Shown here piece by piece: positions 1 to 9,770 of a DNA stretch of 64,000 bases. The position numbers and the translations under genes are program-made. The DNA comes from Granulicella pectinivorans (GTDB lineage: Bacteria > Acidobacteriota > Terriglobia > Terriglobales > Acidobacteriaceae), in NCBI RefSeq assembly GCF_900114625.1, contig NZ_FOZL01000001.1, positions 868,001 through 932,000 of the forward strand. Reading direction: 5' to 3'. The notes beneath the pieces were generated by a model. It was not told where the DNA came from and did not search any database. It saw nothing but the letters and a program-made list of their open reading frames with translations. Numbering within the stretch: position 1 is the stretch's first letter; every line of letters starts with the position of its first letter.

Positions 1-39
1 GCACAGGCTAAGAGTTTTGGTTTGTTTGGTTTAAGTTGG

Positions 40-48
40 TTATCCACA
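40..48 (+). promoter_or_regulatory. DnaA box, origin-proximal
   Basis: The 9-mer TTATCCACA matches the DnaA-box consensus exactly. It lies about 320 bp upstream of dnaN in a stretch (1-368) that holds no convincing gene, which fits the dnaA-dnaN intergenic or origin region. One further site, TTTCCCACA near 232, differs from consensus by one base. A functional origin would need several boxes, and only the edge of the region is visible here. Confidence 0.55.
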
Positions 49-368
49 TTTGAAGCGCAAACGGTTACTGCTTCTAGCACTCTCTATCCTTTTTCCTCTG
101 TATTCGTAGAAGCAGTCGCTCGACCTGAAGTTTGGGAAGCAGCATGAGGGAAAGACCTTCGCTCCCTCGGGCGTTCCCGGCTTGCTCCGGCCTGAGCATC
201 GGGCGGCCCCGCAACCCACATACGTTCGCGGTTTCCCACAAAGAAAGCTGTCGCTTCCGCAGGGCATTCCTCCATAGAATCGAAGCTGTTGGCGGGCCTG
301 GCGGCGTGAAGGGTGGCCCGTGCTGTAGAGTTTTTTTAGTACCCCGTTTACCTCTTGGAGATGCAATC

Positions 369-1550
369 GTGAGCACATCAGTCCCGAACCTTGAAAGCCC
401 CGTCGCCCAGGCCCCTACCGGCAACCTTGAACTGACCGTCTCGCGCGCCGAGTTACTGCGCGAGCTGACGGCGGCGCAGTCGGTGGTGGAGCGCAAGACG
501 ACGATCCCGATCCTGTCGAACTTTCTCTTCGAGGCGACCGAGGATGGCAAGCTCACCATCACGGCTACGGATCTCGACCAGTCGCTGCGCACGAGCTGCA
601 CGGCCAAGGTGAAGAAGCCGGGTGCCTGCACGATTCCGGCACGCAAGCTGTACGACTACATCAAGTTGCTGCCCGAAGGTGACATCTCGATCAAGCTGAT
701 GGACAACCACTGGGTGCAGATTCGCGCAGGCCGCTCGAACACCAAGATGGTGGGCATGGCGCGAGCGAACTTCCCACAGGTTCCGGAGTTTCCGGCGTCT
801 GGCGCGTTCAAGATCTCGGTGCCGTCGCTGAAGGGCATGATCGCGAAGACGATCTTTGCGATCTCGAACGAGGAGTCGCGGTACACGCTGAACGGCGCGC
901 TGCTGGTGATCAAGGCCGAGTCGATGGCGATGGTGGCGACCGACGGTCACCGCCTGGCGCATGTGGAGAAGCTGGGCGAGACGATCGAGGGCGTGTCGGG
1001 CGAGAAGAAGACGCTGATCCCGCGCAAGGCGCTGGCGGAGCTTTCGAGCCTGCTTGGCTCGACGGAGGCCGATACGCTGGAGTTCGGCGATGACGAACAG
1101 ACGCTGTTCTTCAAGGTAGGCGGACGCGTCCTGACCAGCCGCAAGCTGACCGGGCAGTTTCCAAACTACGAGGCTGTGCTGCCGCGCGATAACAATAAGT
1201 TCGTGATCGTGCGGTCGGAAGACCTGATGGGCTGCATCCAGCGCGTGGCGCAGTTTGCCGATGAGCGCTCAGGCGCGATCAAGATCCGGCTCGAGCAGAA
1301 TGAGCTCAAGTTATCCTCATCTTCCACAGATGCCGGTGAATCCGAGGACACGATCGAGACGCCATATAACTACGATCCGCTTGTGGTTGGCTTCAACTCG
1401 CAATACCTGATCGACTTCCTGAAGGCGATCGGCACGCAGGGTGAGGTGCGGCTGGAGTTCAAGGACGCGCAGTCGGCCGGGCAGATGCGGCCCGAGGATG
1501 GCAATGAGGATGTGAAGTATCGGTACATCCTGATGCCCATGAGGATCTGA
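369..1550 (+). CDS. dnaN: DNA polymerase III subunit beta (sliding clamp)
   Basis: This is the ring-shaped processivity clamp that tethers DNA polymerase III and other clamp-binding enzymes to DNA. The 393-residue product has three repeated clamp folds. Recognisable segments are the N-terminal RTTIPILSN-type stretch (here KTTIPILSN), ATDGHRLA in the middle domain, and the C-terminal YILMPMRI, close to the usual MPMRL. The GTG at 369 is preferred over upstream in-frame codons because TTGGAG precedes it and family homology starts about 20 residues later. It carries a short extra N-terminal stretch rich in Pro and Ala. It lies alone, with the origin-like region upstream and a terminator downstream. 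Confidence 0.97.
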   Translation: MSTSVPNLESPVAQAPTGNLELTVSRAELLRELTAAQSVVERKTTIPILSNFLFEATEDGKLTITATDLDQSLRTSCTAKVKKPGACTIPARKLYDYIKLLPEGDISIKLMDNHWVQIRAGRSNTKMVGMARANFPQVPEFPASGAFKISVPSLKGMIAKTIFAISNEESRYTLNGALLVIKAESMAMVATDGHRLAHVEKLGETIEGVSGEKKTLIPRKALAELSSLLGSTEADTLEFGDDEQTLFFKVGGRVLTSRKLTGQFPNYEAVLPRDNNKFVIVRSEDLMGCIQRVAQFADERSGAIKIRLEQNELKLSSSSTDAGESEDTIETPYNYDPLVVGFNSQYLIDFLKAIGTQGEVRLEFKDAQSAGQMRPEDGNEDVKYRYILMPMRI

Positions 1551-1608
1551 GGTACTTCGTACCGTGGATCGCGGCTTCCGCCGCAAAAGACTAAAAGACA
1601 GCAGCTAC

Positions 1609-1643
1609 ACGGTTGGGCTTTCGGGCTCGACCGTTTAGTTTTT
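1609..1643 (+). terminator. Rho-independent terminator after dnaN
   Basis: An imperfect hairpin (ACGGTTGGGC pairing with GCTCGACCGT through G-U pairs, loop TTTCG) is followed by TTTAGTTTTT. It ends the dnaN transcript. A small GGTAC-TTC-GTACC hairpin lies directly after the dnaN stop codon as well. Confidence 0.6.
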
Positions 1644-1740
1644 AAGGTGGCTGGGCATCGTTATTTGCCGCCTTTGAGTCTCACTTCCTAGTTGGCCTGC
1701 GGCTTCGCGGCCACATTGACAAAATTTTTTGGAGCTTCGC

Positions 1741-2250
1741 GTGACGAAAACGAACGCTGTTTTGATGCTTGGGCTTTGTCTTGCGGCCGGGGCCGTATTG
1801 TCCGCGCAGGAATCGATGCCGTCGCAGATGATGGGCAGTTGGAAGATTGTGCGTACGCTGCCGACGAAGACTCCCGGATGCTGGGATGGTGCGAAGGATC
1901 TGGTTGGATCGACGTTGACTTATAGCCCCCGGGCCATGCGGTGGCGTGGCGGATCGGTGCCGTTGACGGGCGTGGTAACCCGCTCGCTGACGAATGAGAC
2001 CTTTCAGCAGGAGAGCGAGAGCGCGTTCGGCGCGCCGCTTACGCTGGCGGATCTGAGGATCATGAGCCCAAAGGTGATGGAAGTCGACCTGCAGCATGAA
2101 GACGCCGATGTGACCGGCGCCACGACCGAGGTTCCCGGGGATTCCGTGCTTCTGGTGGGCCGGAACACGATCGTGGTGAGCGCGTGCGGGACGTACTTTG
2201 AGGCGACGCGGGTAGCGGCCGGGATCAAGACGACGAAGACCGGCCTCTAG
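1741..2250 (+). CDS. Secreted lipocalin-like hypothetical protein
   Basis: A 169-residue protein of unknown function. The first 24 or so residues form a signal peptide (positively charged start, hydrophobic MLGLCLAAGAVL, then SAQE), so the mature protein is probably periplasmic. The remainder has a MGSWKIVR segment reminiscent of the lipocalin-like fold's G-x-W start and is rich in predicted beta strands, but no catalytic motif is apparent. The GTG start at 1741 is chosen because GGAG lies six bases upstream. The gene is monocistronic, between two terminators. A lipocalin assignment is only a suggestion from the short motif and composition. Confidence 0.75.
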   Translation: MTKTNAVLMLGLCLAAGAVLSAQESMPSQMMGSWKIVRTLPTKTPGCWDGAKDLVGSTLTYSPRAMRWRGGSVPLTGVVTRSLTNETFQQESESAFGAPLTLADLRIMSPKVMEVDLQHEDADVTGATTEVPGDSVLLVGRNTIVVSACGTYFEATRVAAGIKTTKTGL

Positions 2251-2267
2251 ATTGACGGGACTGTTTG

Positions 2268-2304
2268 AGGCGCATGCCCCTTGAGCGGGACATGCGCCTT
2301 TTGC
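2268..2304. terminator. Terminator hairpin between convergent genes
   Basis: GGCGCATG pairs with CATGCGCC, with an inner CCC/GGG, and is followed by TTTTGCTTT. It lies between the convergent genes ending at 2250 and 2306 and suits the plus-strand gene best. Confidence 0.65.
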
Positions 2305-2305
2305 T

Positions 2306-2929
2306 TTAGTAGCCGATGGTGAAACGGGCGCGGCGGTGTTTGGGCGTTTCGAGCTCGTCGACCAGGGCGATGGCGTAGTCCTCCAATGAAATGCGGGAGT
2401 CGTGCTTCTCATCGGCGATGAGAGTGTCGGTGCCGAGGCGGAACTTGCCGGTGCGTTCGCCGGGGACGAAGAAGGCAGCGGGGCTGAAGTAGGTCCAGTC
2501 GATCGACGAGGCCTTCAGCAGATCGAGCGCCTTGGCATGCGAGCTGGCGATGGCGACCCACTCCTGCGGCAGGTGGCCGGAGGCGAGCAGCGTCACGCCC
2601 GGGGCGACTTCGAGCGAGGCGGCTCCGCCGACCACGATGAGGCGCGGGCTTCCGGGGTAGGAGAGCGCGGCGACCTGGCGCTCCGTGACGCCGATGACCT
2701 GGTCGGTGTCGTCCTGCGGCGGAGCGTAGGCGCTGACGACGGCGTCGGCACCTTTGACGGTGGCGGCGATCCTGGCGACGTCGCTGAGGTCGTCCTGTAC
2801 GGCTTCCACGCCCGCAGGCAGGGACGCGGTGTTGCGGGCAACGGCTACGACCTGGTGTCCGCGTGAGGTGAGTTCGGTGAGGATGCGGCTGCCGGACTTG
2901 CCGGTTGCGCCATAGAGAACGACTTTCAT
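2306..2929 (-). CDS. NmrA/SDR-type NAD(P)-binding reductase
   Basis: A 207-residue atypical short-chain dehydrogenase of the NmrA-like group. The N-terminal Rossmann fold begins MKVVLYGATGKSGSRI, with the GATGKSG dinucleotide loop at residues 7-13 and a following V-A-R-N that would set cofactor preference. There is no classical Tyr-x3-Lys catalytic pair in the expected position, as is common for NmrA-type redox sensors and flavin or quinone reductases. A GGGAG ribosome site precedes the ATG. It is divergent from an Rrf2-family regulator; the same pairing is seen for YwnB/YwnA-type genes, so regulation by that neighbour is likely. The substrate cannot be inferred. Confidence 0.85.
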   Translation of the reverse strand: MKVVLYGATGKSGSRILTELTSRGHQVVAVARNTASLPAGVEAVQDDLSDVARIAATVKGADAVVSAYAPPQDDTDQVIGVTERQVAALSYPGSPRLIVVGGAASLEVAPGVTLLASGHLPQEWVAIASSHAKALDLLKASSIDWTYFSPAAFFVPGERTGKFRLGTDTLIADEKHDSRISLEDYAIALVDELETPKHRRARFTIGY

Positions 2930-3052
2930 GGTGGTGACTCCCTTCAGATTGCGCTGCTGGAGAGTAGATGCAGCTCGAATCGTTCTCGTAACAAAAAAAG
3001 TTACGATGATTTAGGATGAACCAATCGCGCTCTCCTGCGACTCTAAAATCTG

Positions 3053-3493
3053 ATGAATTCGCGCTTCTCGATCGCCGCTCATATCCTGACGCTGCTGGCC
3101 TCGACGCCGGGAGAGCGGATGACCTCGGAGTGGATTGCGGGCAGTGTGGGGACGCATGCGGTGGTCATCCGGCGGCAGTTGGCGCTGCTGCGGCGGGCTG
3201 GGCTGGTGGGCTCGAAGGGGTCGACGGGTGGCGGGTGGCTTCTGCTGCGAGCCCCGGAGGCGATCACGCTGGCTGAGGTGAGGCGCGCGCTGGGCGAGGA
3301 GGCGAGCTTCCGGATGCATCAGGAGCCGAATCCGGAGTGCATGGTGGGGCAGGGCGTGAAGGGCGCGCTCGAGGATGTCTACGCGGATGCCGAAGCGGCG
3401 GTGGACCGGAGCCTGGAGGGGTGGACGCTGTCCGACCTTCTGGACAGGACGCGTGTGCGGGGGAAAAGTTCGTCCAGTAAGACACAGGTCTGA
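3053..3493 (+). CDS. Rrf2-family transcriptional regulator
   Basis: A 146-residue winged-helix repressor of the Rrf2 family, YwnA-like subgroup. The N-terminal helix-turn-helix spans about residues 5-65, with the family's strongly conserved G-G-W tract (STGGGWLLLR) forming the wing. A single Cys (ECMVGQ) lies in the region where Rrf2 proteins carry sensor cysteines, so a thiol-redox response is possible, but the three-Cys Fe-S pattern of IscR or NsrR is absent. It is divergent from the NmrA-type reductase, from which its start is about 120 bp away, and probably controls that gene and itself. Confidence 0.88.
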   Translation: MNSRFSIAAHILTLLASTPGERMTSEWIAGSVGTHAVVIRRQLALLRRAGLVGSKGSTGGGWLLLRAPEAITLAEVRRALGEEASFRMHQEPNPECMVGQGVKGALEDVYADAEAAVDRSLEGWTLSDLLDRTRVRGKSSSSKTQV

Positions 3494-3526
3494 GCCAGGC
3501 TGTCGAAAAGTGAGGCAGAATAGGGT

Positions 3527-4726
3527 ATGCAAGCCCTTACGAAAGACTTCATCGAGCTCGAAGAGCGGTACGGAGCCCATAACTACCATCCCCTGGACGT
3601 CGTGGTCGAGCGCGCCAGCGGATCGTGGGTGACCGACGTCAACGGAAAGCGGTATCTCGACTGTCTCGCGGCCTACTCGGCCGTCAACCAGGGCCATTGT
3701 CACCCGCGGATCCTCGAGGCGATGGTGGAGCAGGCGCAGCGTGTGACGCTGACTTCGCGCGCGTTTCGTAACGATCAGTTGCCGCTGTTCTACGAGGAGA
3801 TGCATGCGCTGACGGGCTTTGAGATGACGCTGCCGATGAACTCGGGTACCGAGGCGGTGGAGTCGGCGATCAAGGTGGCGCGGAAGTGGGGCTACCAGGT
3901 GAAGGGCATCCCGGAGGGGAAGGCCGAGATCATCTGCTGCACAAACAACTTTCATGGGCGGACGATCTCGATCGTCAGCTTCTCGTCCGATGAGCAGTAC
4001 CGCGAGGGGTTCGGACCGTATCTGCCGGGATTCAGGGTGATTCCGTTTGGCGATGCTACCGCGCTGCGGGATGCGATTACGCCGAATACGTGCGCGTTCC
4101 TGGTGGAGCCGATCCAAGGCGAGGCTGGCGTGCTGATTCCGCCGGACGGCTTCCTGGCGGAGGCTTCGGCGATCTGCAAAGAGCACAACGTGCTCTTCAT
4201 GGCGGACGAGATTCAGTCGGGGCTGGGGCGTACGGGCAAGCTGTTCGCCTATATGCACGAGGGCATCGTGCCGGATGTGCTGATCGTCGGCAAGGCGCTT
4301 TCGGGTGGGTTTTACCCGGTGTCGGCGGTGCTGGCTTCGCGGGAGATCCTGGGTGTGTTGCATCCGGGCGATCACGGCAGCACCTTTGGCGGCAATCCGC
4401 TGGCGTGCGCGATTGCGCGGGCGGCGCTGAAGGTGATCGTCGAGGAGAAGCTGTCGGAGCGGTCGGCGGAGCTGGGCGTGGAGTTTCTGGCGCGTCTGAA
4501 GCGCATTGAGAGCCCTCTGATCGAGCAGGTGCGCGGTCGTGGACTCTGGATTGCCATGGAGCTGAAGGGCGCGGCGCGACCGGTGTGCGAGGCGTTGATG
4601 GAGGAAGGAATCCTCTGCAAGGAGACGCACTTCAACGTGATTCGCTTTGCGCCGCCGCTGACGATCGATCGTGAGGATCTGGAGTGGGCTGGCGACCGGA
4701 TCGAGGCTGTGCTGACACGGCGGTAG
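3527..4726 (+). CDS. rocD: Ornithine aminotransferase
   Basis: A class III PLP-dependent aminotransferase (399 residues) converting ornithine and 2-oxoglutarate to glutamate semialdehyde and glutamate in arginine/ornithine catabolism. The start ALTKDFIELEERYGAHNYHPL is typical of ornithine aminotransferases. The PLP lysine is K256 in VGKALSGGFYP, and ADEIQSGLGRTGK supplies the cofactor-binding Asp and family signature. Length matches the family. It starts 33 bp after the Rrf2 gene in the same direction, so cotranscription is possible but not functionally obvious. Confidence 0.95.
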   Translation: MQALTKDFIELEERYGAHNYHPLDVVVERASGSWVTDVNGKRYLDCLAAYSAVNQGHCHPRILEAMVEQAQRVTLTSRAFRNDQLPLFYEEMHALTGFEMTLPMNSGTEAVESAIKVARKWGYQVKGIPEGKAEIICCTNNFHGRTISIVSFSSDEQYREGFGPYLPGFRVIPFGDATALRDAITPNTCAFLVEPIQGEAGVLIPPDGFLAEASAICKEHNVLFMADEIQSGLGRTGKLFAYMHEGIVPDVLIVGKALSGGFYPVSAVLASREILGVLHPGDHGSTFGGNPLACAIARAALKVIVEEKLSERSAELGVEFLARLKRIESPLIEQVRGRGLWIAMELKGAARPVCEALMEEGILCKETHFNVIRFAPPLTIDREDLEWAGDRIEAVLTRR

Positions 4727-4746
4727 GTTTATCGAGAGACATAAGG

Positions 4747-4825
4747 CTCCTGTGGCCAACTGAAAAACGTGGATCAGCCTCTAAACAGAGGCGATATTCG
4801 CGCACGATCAGTTGGGCCACAGGAG
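4747..4825 (+). promoter_or_regulatory. Long 5' hairpin that would bury the ribosome binding site
   Basis: Two arms at 4747-4763 and 4808-4825 are complementary over 17 bp with one bulged base. The right arm ends in AGGAG, the Shine-Dalgarno sequence of the gene starting at 4832. A smaller perfect hairpin (GCCTCT-AAAC-AGAGGC, 4777-4792) sits in the loop. If formed in the mRNA, the outer stem would hide the ribosome site, so translation would depend on melting or refolding. Confidence 0.6.
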
Positions 4826-4831
4826 TTTTTT

Positions 4832-5437
4832 ATGAGTCTGCAGGATGTATTTCTCGAAGAGCTTCGCGATCTCTACAGCGCGGAGAACCAGTTGGTGAAG
4901 GCTTTGCCGAAGATGGCGAAGGCCACCAAAACCGAATCGCTGAAGACCGCGTTTACCAATCATCTTGAAGAGACCAAGGGTCAGGTCGAGCGCCTGAAGC
5001 AGGCGTTCCAGATCCTGGGCAAGAAGCCGACGGGCCAGCACTGCAACGGCATGGAAGGCGTTGTGGAAGAGGGCAAGGACGCGATCGAGTCCGATGAGGA
5101 AGGCGCGACCAAGGACGTCGAGTTGATCGGTGCCGCGCTGCGCGTGGAGCACTACGAGATCGCCGGATATACTGCGGCGATCGCCATTGCGAAGTCGCTT
5201 GGTCAGAAGGAGATCGCAGCGCTGCTGAACGCCAACCTGCAGGAAGAGGTTGCCGCCGGCAAGCTGCTGCTGGGCGAGAGCAAGCCTGCTCTGGCTGGCG
5301 CCGCCTCCGCAAAGGACGCGACCAAGGCGGAGAAAAGCGACACCCCGAAGACCGCGAAGGAAAGGGAATCGAAGAAGAAGAGCGAGCAGGATCAGGCTGC
5401 GGCCGCTCCTGCGCTGAAGAAAAGTGCGAAGGCGTAA
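4832..5437 (+). CDS. YciE/YciF-family ferritin-like protein (DUF892)
   Basis: A 201-residue protein whose first 150 residues form the DUF892 four-helix bundle (MSLQDVFLEELRDLYSAENQL), with E and H ligand candidates on the helices (EELRDLY, HLEET, RVEHYEIA, NLQEE) for a di-iron site. Members are stress-induced. The C-terminal 50 residues are a low-complexity Lys/Ala/Glu/Ser tail, not part of the fold, that may bind nucleic acid. The ATG at 4832 has AGGAG upstream, embedded in a long stem-loop (4747-4825) that could control translation. A strong terminator follows. Confidence 0.9.
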   Translation: MSLQDVFLEELRDLYSAENQLVKALPKMAKATKTESLKTAFTNHLEETKGQVERLKQAFQILGKKPTGQHCNGMEGVVEEGKDAIESDEEGATKDVELIGAALRVEHYEIAGYTAAIAIAKSLGQKEIAALLNANLQEEVAAGKLLLGESKPALAGAASAKDATKAEKSDTPKTAKERESKKKSEQDQAAAAPALKKSAKA

Positions 5438-5457
5438 CCGCTTGTCGCACGAAAAGA

Positions 5458-5490
5458 AAAATCCCCGCCGGGTTGGCGGGGATTTCTTTT
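5458..5490. terminator. Bidirectional rho-independent terminator
   Basis: A perfect hairpin, ATCCCCGCC-GGGTT-GGCGGGGAT, is flanked by AAAAGAAAA on the left and TTCTTTT on the right. It can serve both the DUF892 gene and the oppositely oriented E2 gene. Confidence 0.88.
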
Positions 5491-5544
5491 GCCTGCAGCG
5501 TGTTGCCGGTTCTGGAGAAAGCTTCTTGTTGAGAAGCCTTTTCT

Positions 5545-7182
5545 TTATCCGATATCTTCCGACCAGTTCTCGAGATACGCCTTGAAGTCCGACATGAATT
5601 TGCCGGCGTCCGCGCCGTCGACGATGCGGTGATCGAAGCCGAGCGTGAAGCGCTGCACGTTGCGGATGGCGATGGTGTCCTGGCCATCCTTATCGGTAAG
5701 GACGAGGGCTTCCTTGTTCAGGCCGCCCACGCCGAGGATCGCGGCCTGGGGCTGGTTGATGATCGGCGTGCCGAACTGCTCGCCGAAGATGCCTGCGTTG
5801 GTGATGGTGAAGGTGCCGCCGGAGACTTCGTCCGGAGCGAGCTTCTTGTTGCGGGCGCGATCGGCGAGATCGACGATGGAGCGCGCGACGCCGAGGAAGT
5901 TCTTCTCCTCGCAGCCCTTGATGACGGGAACGATGAGGCCCCAGTCGAGCGCGACGGCGATGCCGATGTTGATGTTGCGGTTATAGAGGATCGCATCGCC
6001 CTGAATGGCGGCGTTGACCACCGGATGCTTCCGCAGCGCATTGACCGCGGCGCGCGTGATGAAGGGCATGTACGTGAGCTTGGTGCCGTTGCGCTGCTCG
6101 TACTTGTTCTTCTCCTTCTCGCGGAGCTTGACGATGCGGGTCATGTCCACCTTGAAGATGGTGTGGACGTGCGGGCTGGTGTGCTTGGACTCGACCATGC
6201 GCTTGGCGATGATGGCGCGCATCTTGGTCATGGGGACGAGCTCGCCGGGCTGAGGCGTCGCAGCCGCCGCAGCGGGCTTGGCAGCAGCAGGAGCCGGTGC
6301 CGCCGGTGCGGGAGCAGCCGCAGGAGCCACGGGAGCGGGCTTCGCCCCGCCCTCGAGATGACCGACGATGTCGGCTTTGGTGATGCGGCCCGATGCGCCT
6401 GTGCCCGAAAGCTCAGCCAGATTGACGTTGTTGTCGGAGGCGATCTTGCGCACCAGCGGCGAGGAGACGATGCGCCCGCCCTCGGAGGCCTGGGCATTTG
6501 CCGGGGTAGCGGGAGCGGCAGCAGCAGGCGCCGGAGCGGCGGCGGCAGGCTTCGCGGCCGGGGCAGCAGCGCCACCGCCGATGACGGCGACCACGGTGTT
6601 GATCGTCACCGTCGAGCCTTCGGGAACCTTGATCTCGGTCAGCTTGCCAGCGACGGGCGAGGGGATCTCCGCGTCGACCTTGTCGGTGGAGATCTCGAAG
6701 ATGGGCTCGTCGCGCTGGACGGTGTCGCCAACCTTCTTCAGCCACTTGGTGATGGTGCCCTCGGTGATGGACTCGCCCATCTGCGGCATCAGAACCTCGG
6801 TGCCGGCGGCAACGGGCTCCACGGCGGAGGGGTTGTCCGGTGTCTCGTTGGCGGAGGGCAGATCGACGGCTGCGGGCGTCGTGGAGTCGACCACGGGCGT
6901 CGCGGCAGTCTCAGCGGTGGGCGCAGTGCTCGCCGAAGCAGTTCCGCCCTCTTCGATAGAGCAGACGACCGTGTTGATCTCGACGGTGGCGCCTTCCGCG
7001 ATCTTGATCTCTTTCAGAATGCCGGCTGCGGGCGAGGGGATCTCGGCGTCGACCTTGTCGGTCGAGATCTCAAAGAGCGGCTCATCGCGCTGGACGGCTT
7101 CGCCGACCTTCTTCAGCCACTTGGTGATGGTGCCTTCGGTGATGGATTCGCCCATCTGGGGCATGACTACGTCGGTCGGCAT
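5545..7182 (-). CDS. sucB: 2-oxoacid dehydrogenase E2, dihydrolipoamide acyltransferase
   Basis: The 545-residue acyltransferase core of a 2-oxoacid dehydrogenase complex, probably 2-oxoglutarate dehydrogenase (sucB). It has two N-terminal lipoyl domains with lipoyl lysines K43 and K168 (both TDKVDAEIP), each followed by Pro/Ala linkers, then a peripheral-subunit-binding domain at about 238-280 and a catalytic domain ending DHRIVDG (H518, D522). The ATG at 7182 follows AGAGGAG and is preferred to the ATG five codons upstream. lipB and lpdA lie next upstream in the same direction, so the cluster supplies lipoylation, E2 and E3. The substrate (oxoglutarate, pyruvate or branched-chain) is not settled by sequence alone. 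Confidence 0.9.
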   Translation of the reverse strand: MPTDVVMPQMGESITEGTITKWLKKVGEAVQRDEPLFEISTDKVDAEIPSPAAGILKEIKIAEGATVEINTVVCSIEEGGTASASTAPTAETAATPVVDSTTPAAVDLPSANETPDNPSAVEPVAAGTEVLMPQMGESITEGTITKWLKKVGDTVQRDEPIFEISTDKVDAEIPSPVAGKLTEIKVPEGSTVTINTVVAVIGGGAAAPAAKPAAAAPAPAAAAPATPANAQASEGGRIVSSPLVRKIASDNNVNLAELSGTGASGRITKADIVGHLEGGAKPAPVAPAAAPAPAAPAPAAAKPAAAAATPQPGELVPMTKMRAIIAKRMVESKHTSPHVHTIFKVDMTRIVKLREKEKNKYEQRNGTKLTYMPFITRAAVNALRKHPVVNAAIQGDAILYNRNINIGIAVALDWGLIVPVIKGCEEKNFLGVARSIVDLADRARNKKLAPDEVSGGTFTITNAGIFGEQFGTPIINQPQAAILGVGGLNKEALVLTDKDGQDTIAIRNVQRFTLGFDHRIVDGADAGKFMSDFKAYLENWSEDIG

Positions 7183-7300
7183 GAGGCTCCTCTTCATTAC
7201 AACGGCGTCCGCGCGGATTCGTGCTCCGCACGCGGCGCGACATGGAAATTATAGTGCTGTGGAATAGACCGTGTCGTCCGGCAGCTGCCCGGTTGTTCTA

Positions 7301-8047
<747 letters not shown>

Positions 8048-8141
8048 GATGGCTTACGAGCGGAATAACCCTGAACGGAATGGATGAGTTCAACTTTGTA
8101 GGTCACGCCGACCTTCATCTCCAGTATAAAGACCTTCACAA

Positions 8142-8176
8142 TCACAAAGCCCCGCCGCATGGACGGGGCTTTGTGA
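8142..8176. terminator. Terminator hairpin between lpdA and lipB
   Basis: A 13-bp perfect stem (TCACAAAGCCCCG with CGGGGCTTTGTGA) has a 9-base loop. It lies downstream of lpdA on the minus strand and would separate lpdA transcription from lipB. The T-run is only what is included in the stem (CTTTGTGA). Confidence 0.65.
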
Positions 8177-8192
8177 CGCCTGGGCGGCAAAA

Positions 8193-9644
8193 CTACACGT
8201 TGACGGCCATGCCCTCGACGCTGGAGAAGCCGTCAAGCAGGCTTTCGGCGAGCGTTGGGTGAGCGTGGATGGTGAACATCATCGCCTCGACGGTCGCTTC
8301 GAGCTCGATCGCCGTGACGCACTCGGAGATGATCTCCGTCGCCTGCGGTCCGATGATGTGAACTCCCAGGATCTCGCCGTACTTGGCATCCGAAACCACC
8401 TTCACGAAGCCGTCGTGCGAATCGACGATGGTGGCCTTGGAGTTGCCGACGAATGGGAACTTGCCCACCTTCACCTGGTAGCCCTTCTCCTTGGCCTGCG
8501 CCTCGGTGAGGCCCACCGACCCGATCTGCGGATCGCAGTACGTGCAGCCCGGAATGCGATTGCGATGCACGGGGCGGGCATACTTGCCCGACAGCTTGGC
8601 CGCGACCACCAGGCCCGACATGGCACCGACGTGCGCAAGTTGCGGCAGACCGGCGACGATATCGCCGATCGCGTAAAGGCCGGGCTCCGACGTCTCCATC
8701 CACTCGTTGGTGGAGATGAAGCCGCGATCGAGCGTGATGCCGACCTTATCCAGACCCGCGTCGTAGGTGCGTGGCGCACGGCCTACCGCGACGAGAACCT
8801 TCTCGGCAGTCTTGGTCTGCTGCTTGCCGTTCGAATCGGTAAAGGTGACGACCGCGCCGTCGGCGGTCTTGTCGATCTTGTCCACCTTCGACGAGGTGAA
8901 GATCTCAATGCCGCGCTTCTTGTAGAGGCGTGTGAGTTCCTTCGAGATGTCCTCGTCTTCGACGTTCACGATGCGGGGCAGCGCCTCGATGATGGTGACG
9001 TCCGCGCCAAAGCTCTTGAAGACCGAGGCGAACTCGACGCCAACGGCACCTGCGCCGATGACGACCAGCGACTTCGGCATCGCGGGCAGCGACAGGATCT
9101 CAATGTTGGTCAGGATCGTCTGGTCGGCTTTGTAGCCGGGCAGCATACGCGCGTCGGAGCCGGTCGCGATCACGACCTTCTTGCCCAGCACGGTGGTCTT
9201 GGTCTGCAGAGCCGAACCGGCACCCGCCGTGGCCTTGTCCTCGGCCGTCACGTCGACGGTGAAGACACCGGCCTTCGCCGGACCGGTCAGGCGGCCATGT
9301 CCGCGCACGACCGTGATCTTGTTCTTCTTCATCAGGAAGTCGAGACCCTTGGTGTGCTTCACGATGATGTCGTTCTTGCGCTGCAGCAGGTTTGCCCAGT
9401 TCAGCTTGGGCTGGTCCACGTTGTCGATGCCGTACTTGGTGGCGTGCTTGATGTGGTCCCAGATCTCGGCCGAGAAGAGCATCGCCTTGGTGGGGATGCA
9501 TCCCCAGTGAAGGCATGTTCCGCCGAGCAGGTCCGTCTTCTCGATGAGAGCGACCTTCAATCCGTACTGTGCGGCGCGAATCGCGCAGGTGTAGCCCGCG
9601 GGCCCGCCGCCCACGACGACCAGGTCAAAAATTGTGTCTGCCAA
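8193..9644 (-). CDS. lpdA: Dihydrolipoyl dehydrogenase (E3)
   Basis: The FAD flavoprotein that reoxidises dihydrolipoamide in 2-oxoacid dehydrogenase and glycine-cleavage complexes. It has the N-terminal FAD loop VVGGGPAGYTCA, redox disulfide C44/C49 in GGTCLHWGCIP, an NAD loop VIGAGAVGVEFA, and the C-terminal catalytic HAHPTLAE. The TTG at 9644 (483 residues) has GGAG six bases upstream; an ATG eight codons earlier lacks such a site and is the alternative. It is in the same direction as lipB and the E2 gene, forming a lipoamide-enzyme group. Confidence 0.95.
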   Translation of the reverse strand: MADTIFDLVVVGGGPAGYTCAIRAAQYGLKVALIEKTDLLGGTCLHWGCIPTKAMLFSAEIWDHIKHATKYGIDNVDQPKLNWANLLQRKNDIIVKHTKGLDFLMKKNKITVVRGHGRLTGPAKAGVFTVDVTAEDKATAGAGSALQTKTTVLGKKVVIATGSDARMLPGYKADQTILTNIEILSLPAMPKSLVVIGAGAVGVEFASVFKSFGADVTIIEALPRIVNVEDEDISKELTRLYKKRGIEIFTSSKVDKIDKTADGAVVTFTDSNGKQQTKTAEKVLVAVGRAPRTYDAGLDKVGITLDRGFISTNEWMETSEPGLYAIGDIVAGLPQLAHVGAMSGLVVAAKLSGKYARPVHRNRIPGCTYCDPQIGSVGLTEAQAKEKGYQVKVGKFPFVGNSKATIVDSHDGFVKVVSDAKYGEILGVHIIGPQATEIISECVTAIELEATVEAMMFTIHAHPTLAESLLDGFSSVEGMAVNV

Positions 9645-9770
9645 GGAGTACTCCGTTCTCGGGCACATGGGCTTTGCGCACCGGCGTGCCTACGGAATAA
9701 TTTTACGCTCCGCGTCAAGGGAAGGGCAGGGAAGCGTATCGAGAGGAGTGTTCTAAGCCTTAGTGCGGCC

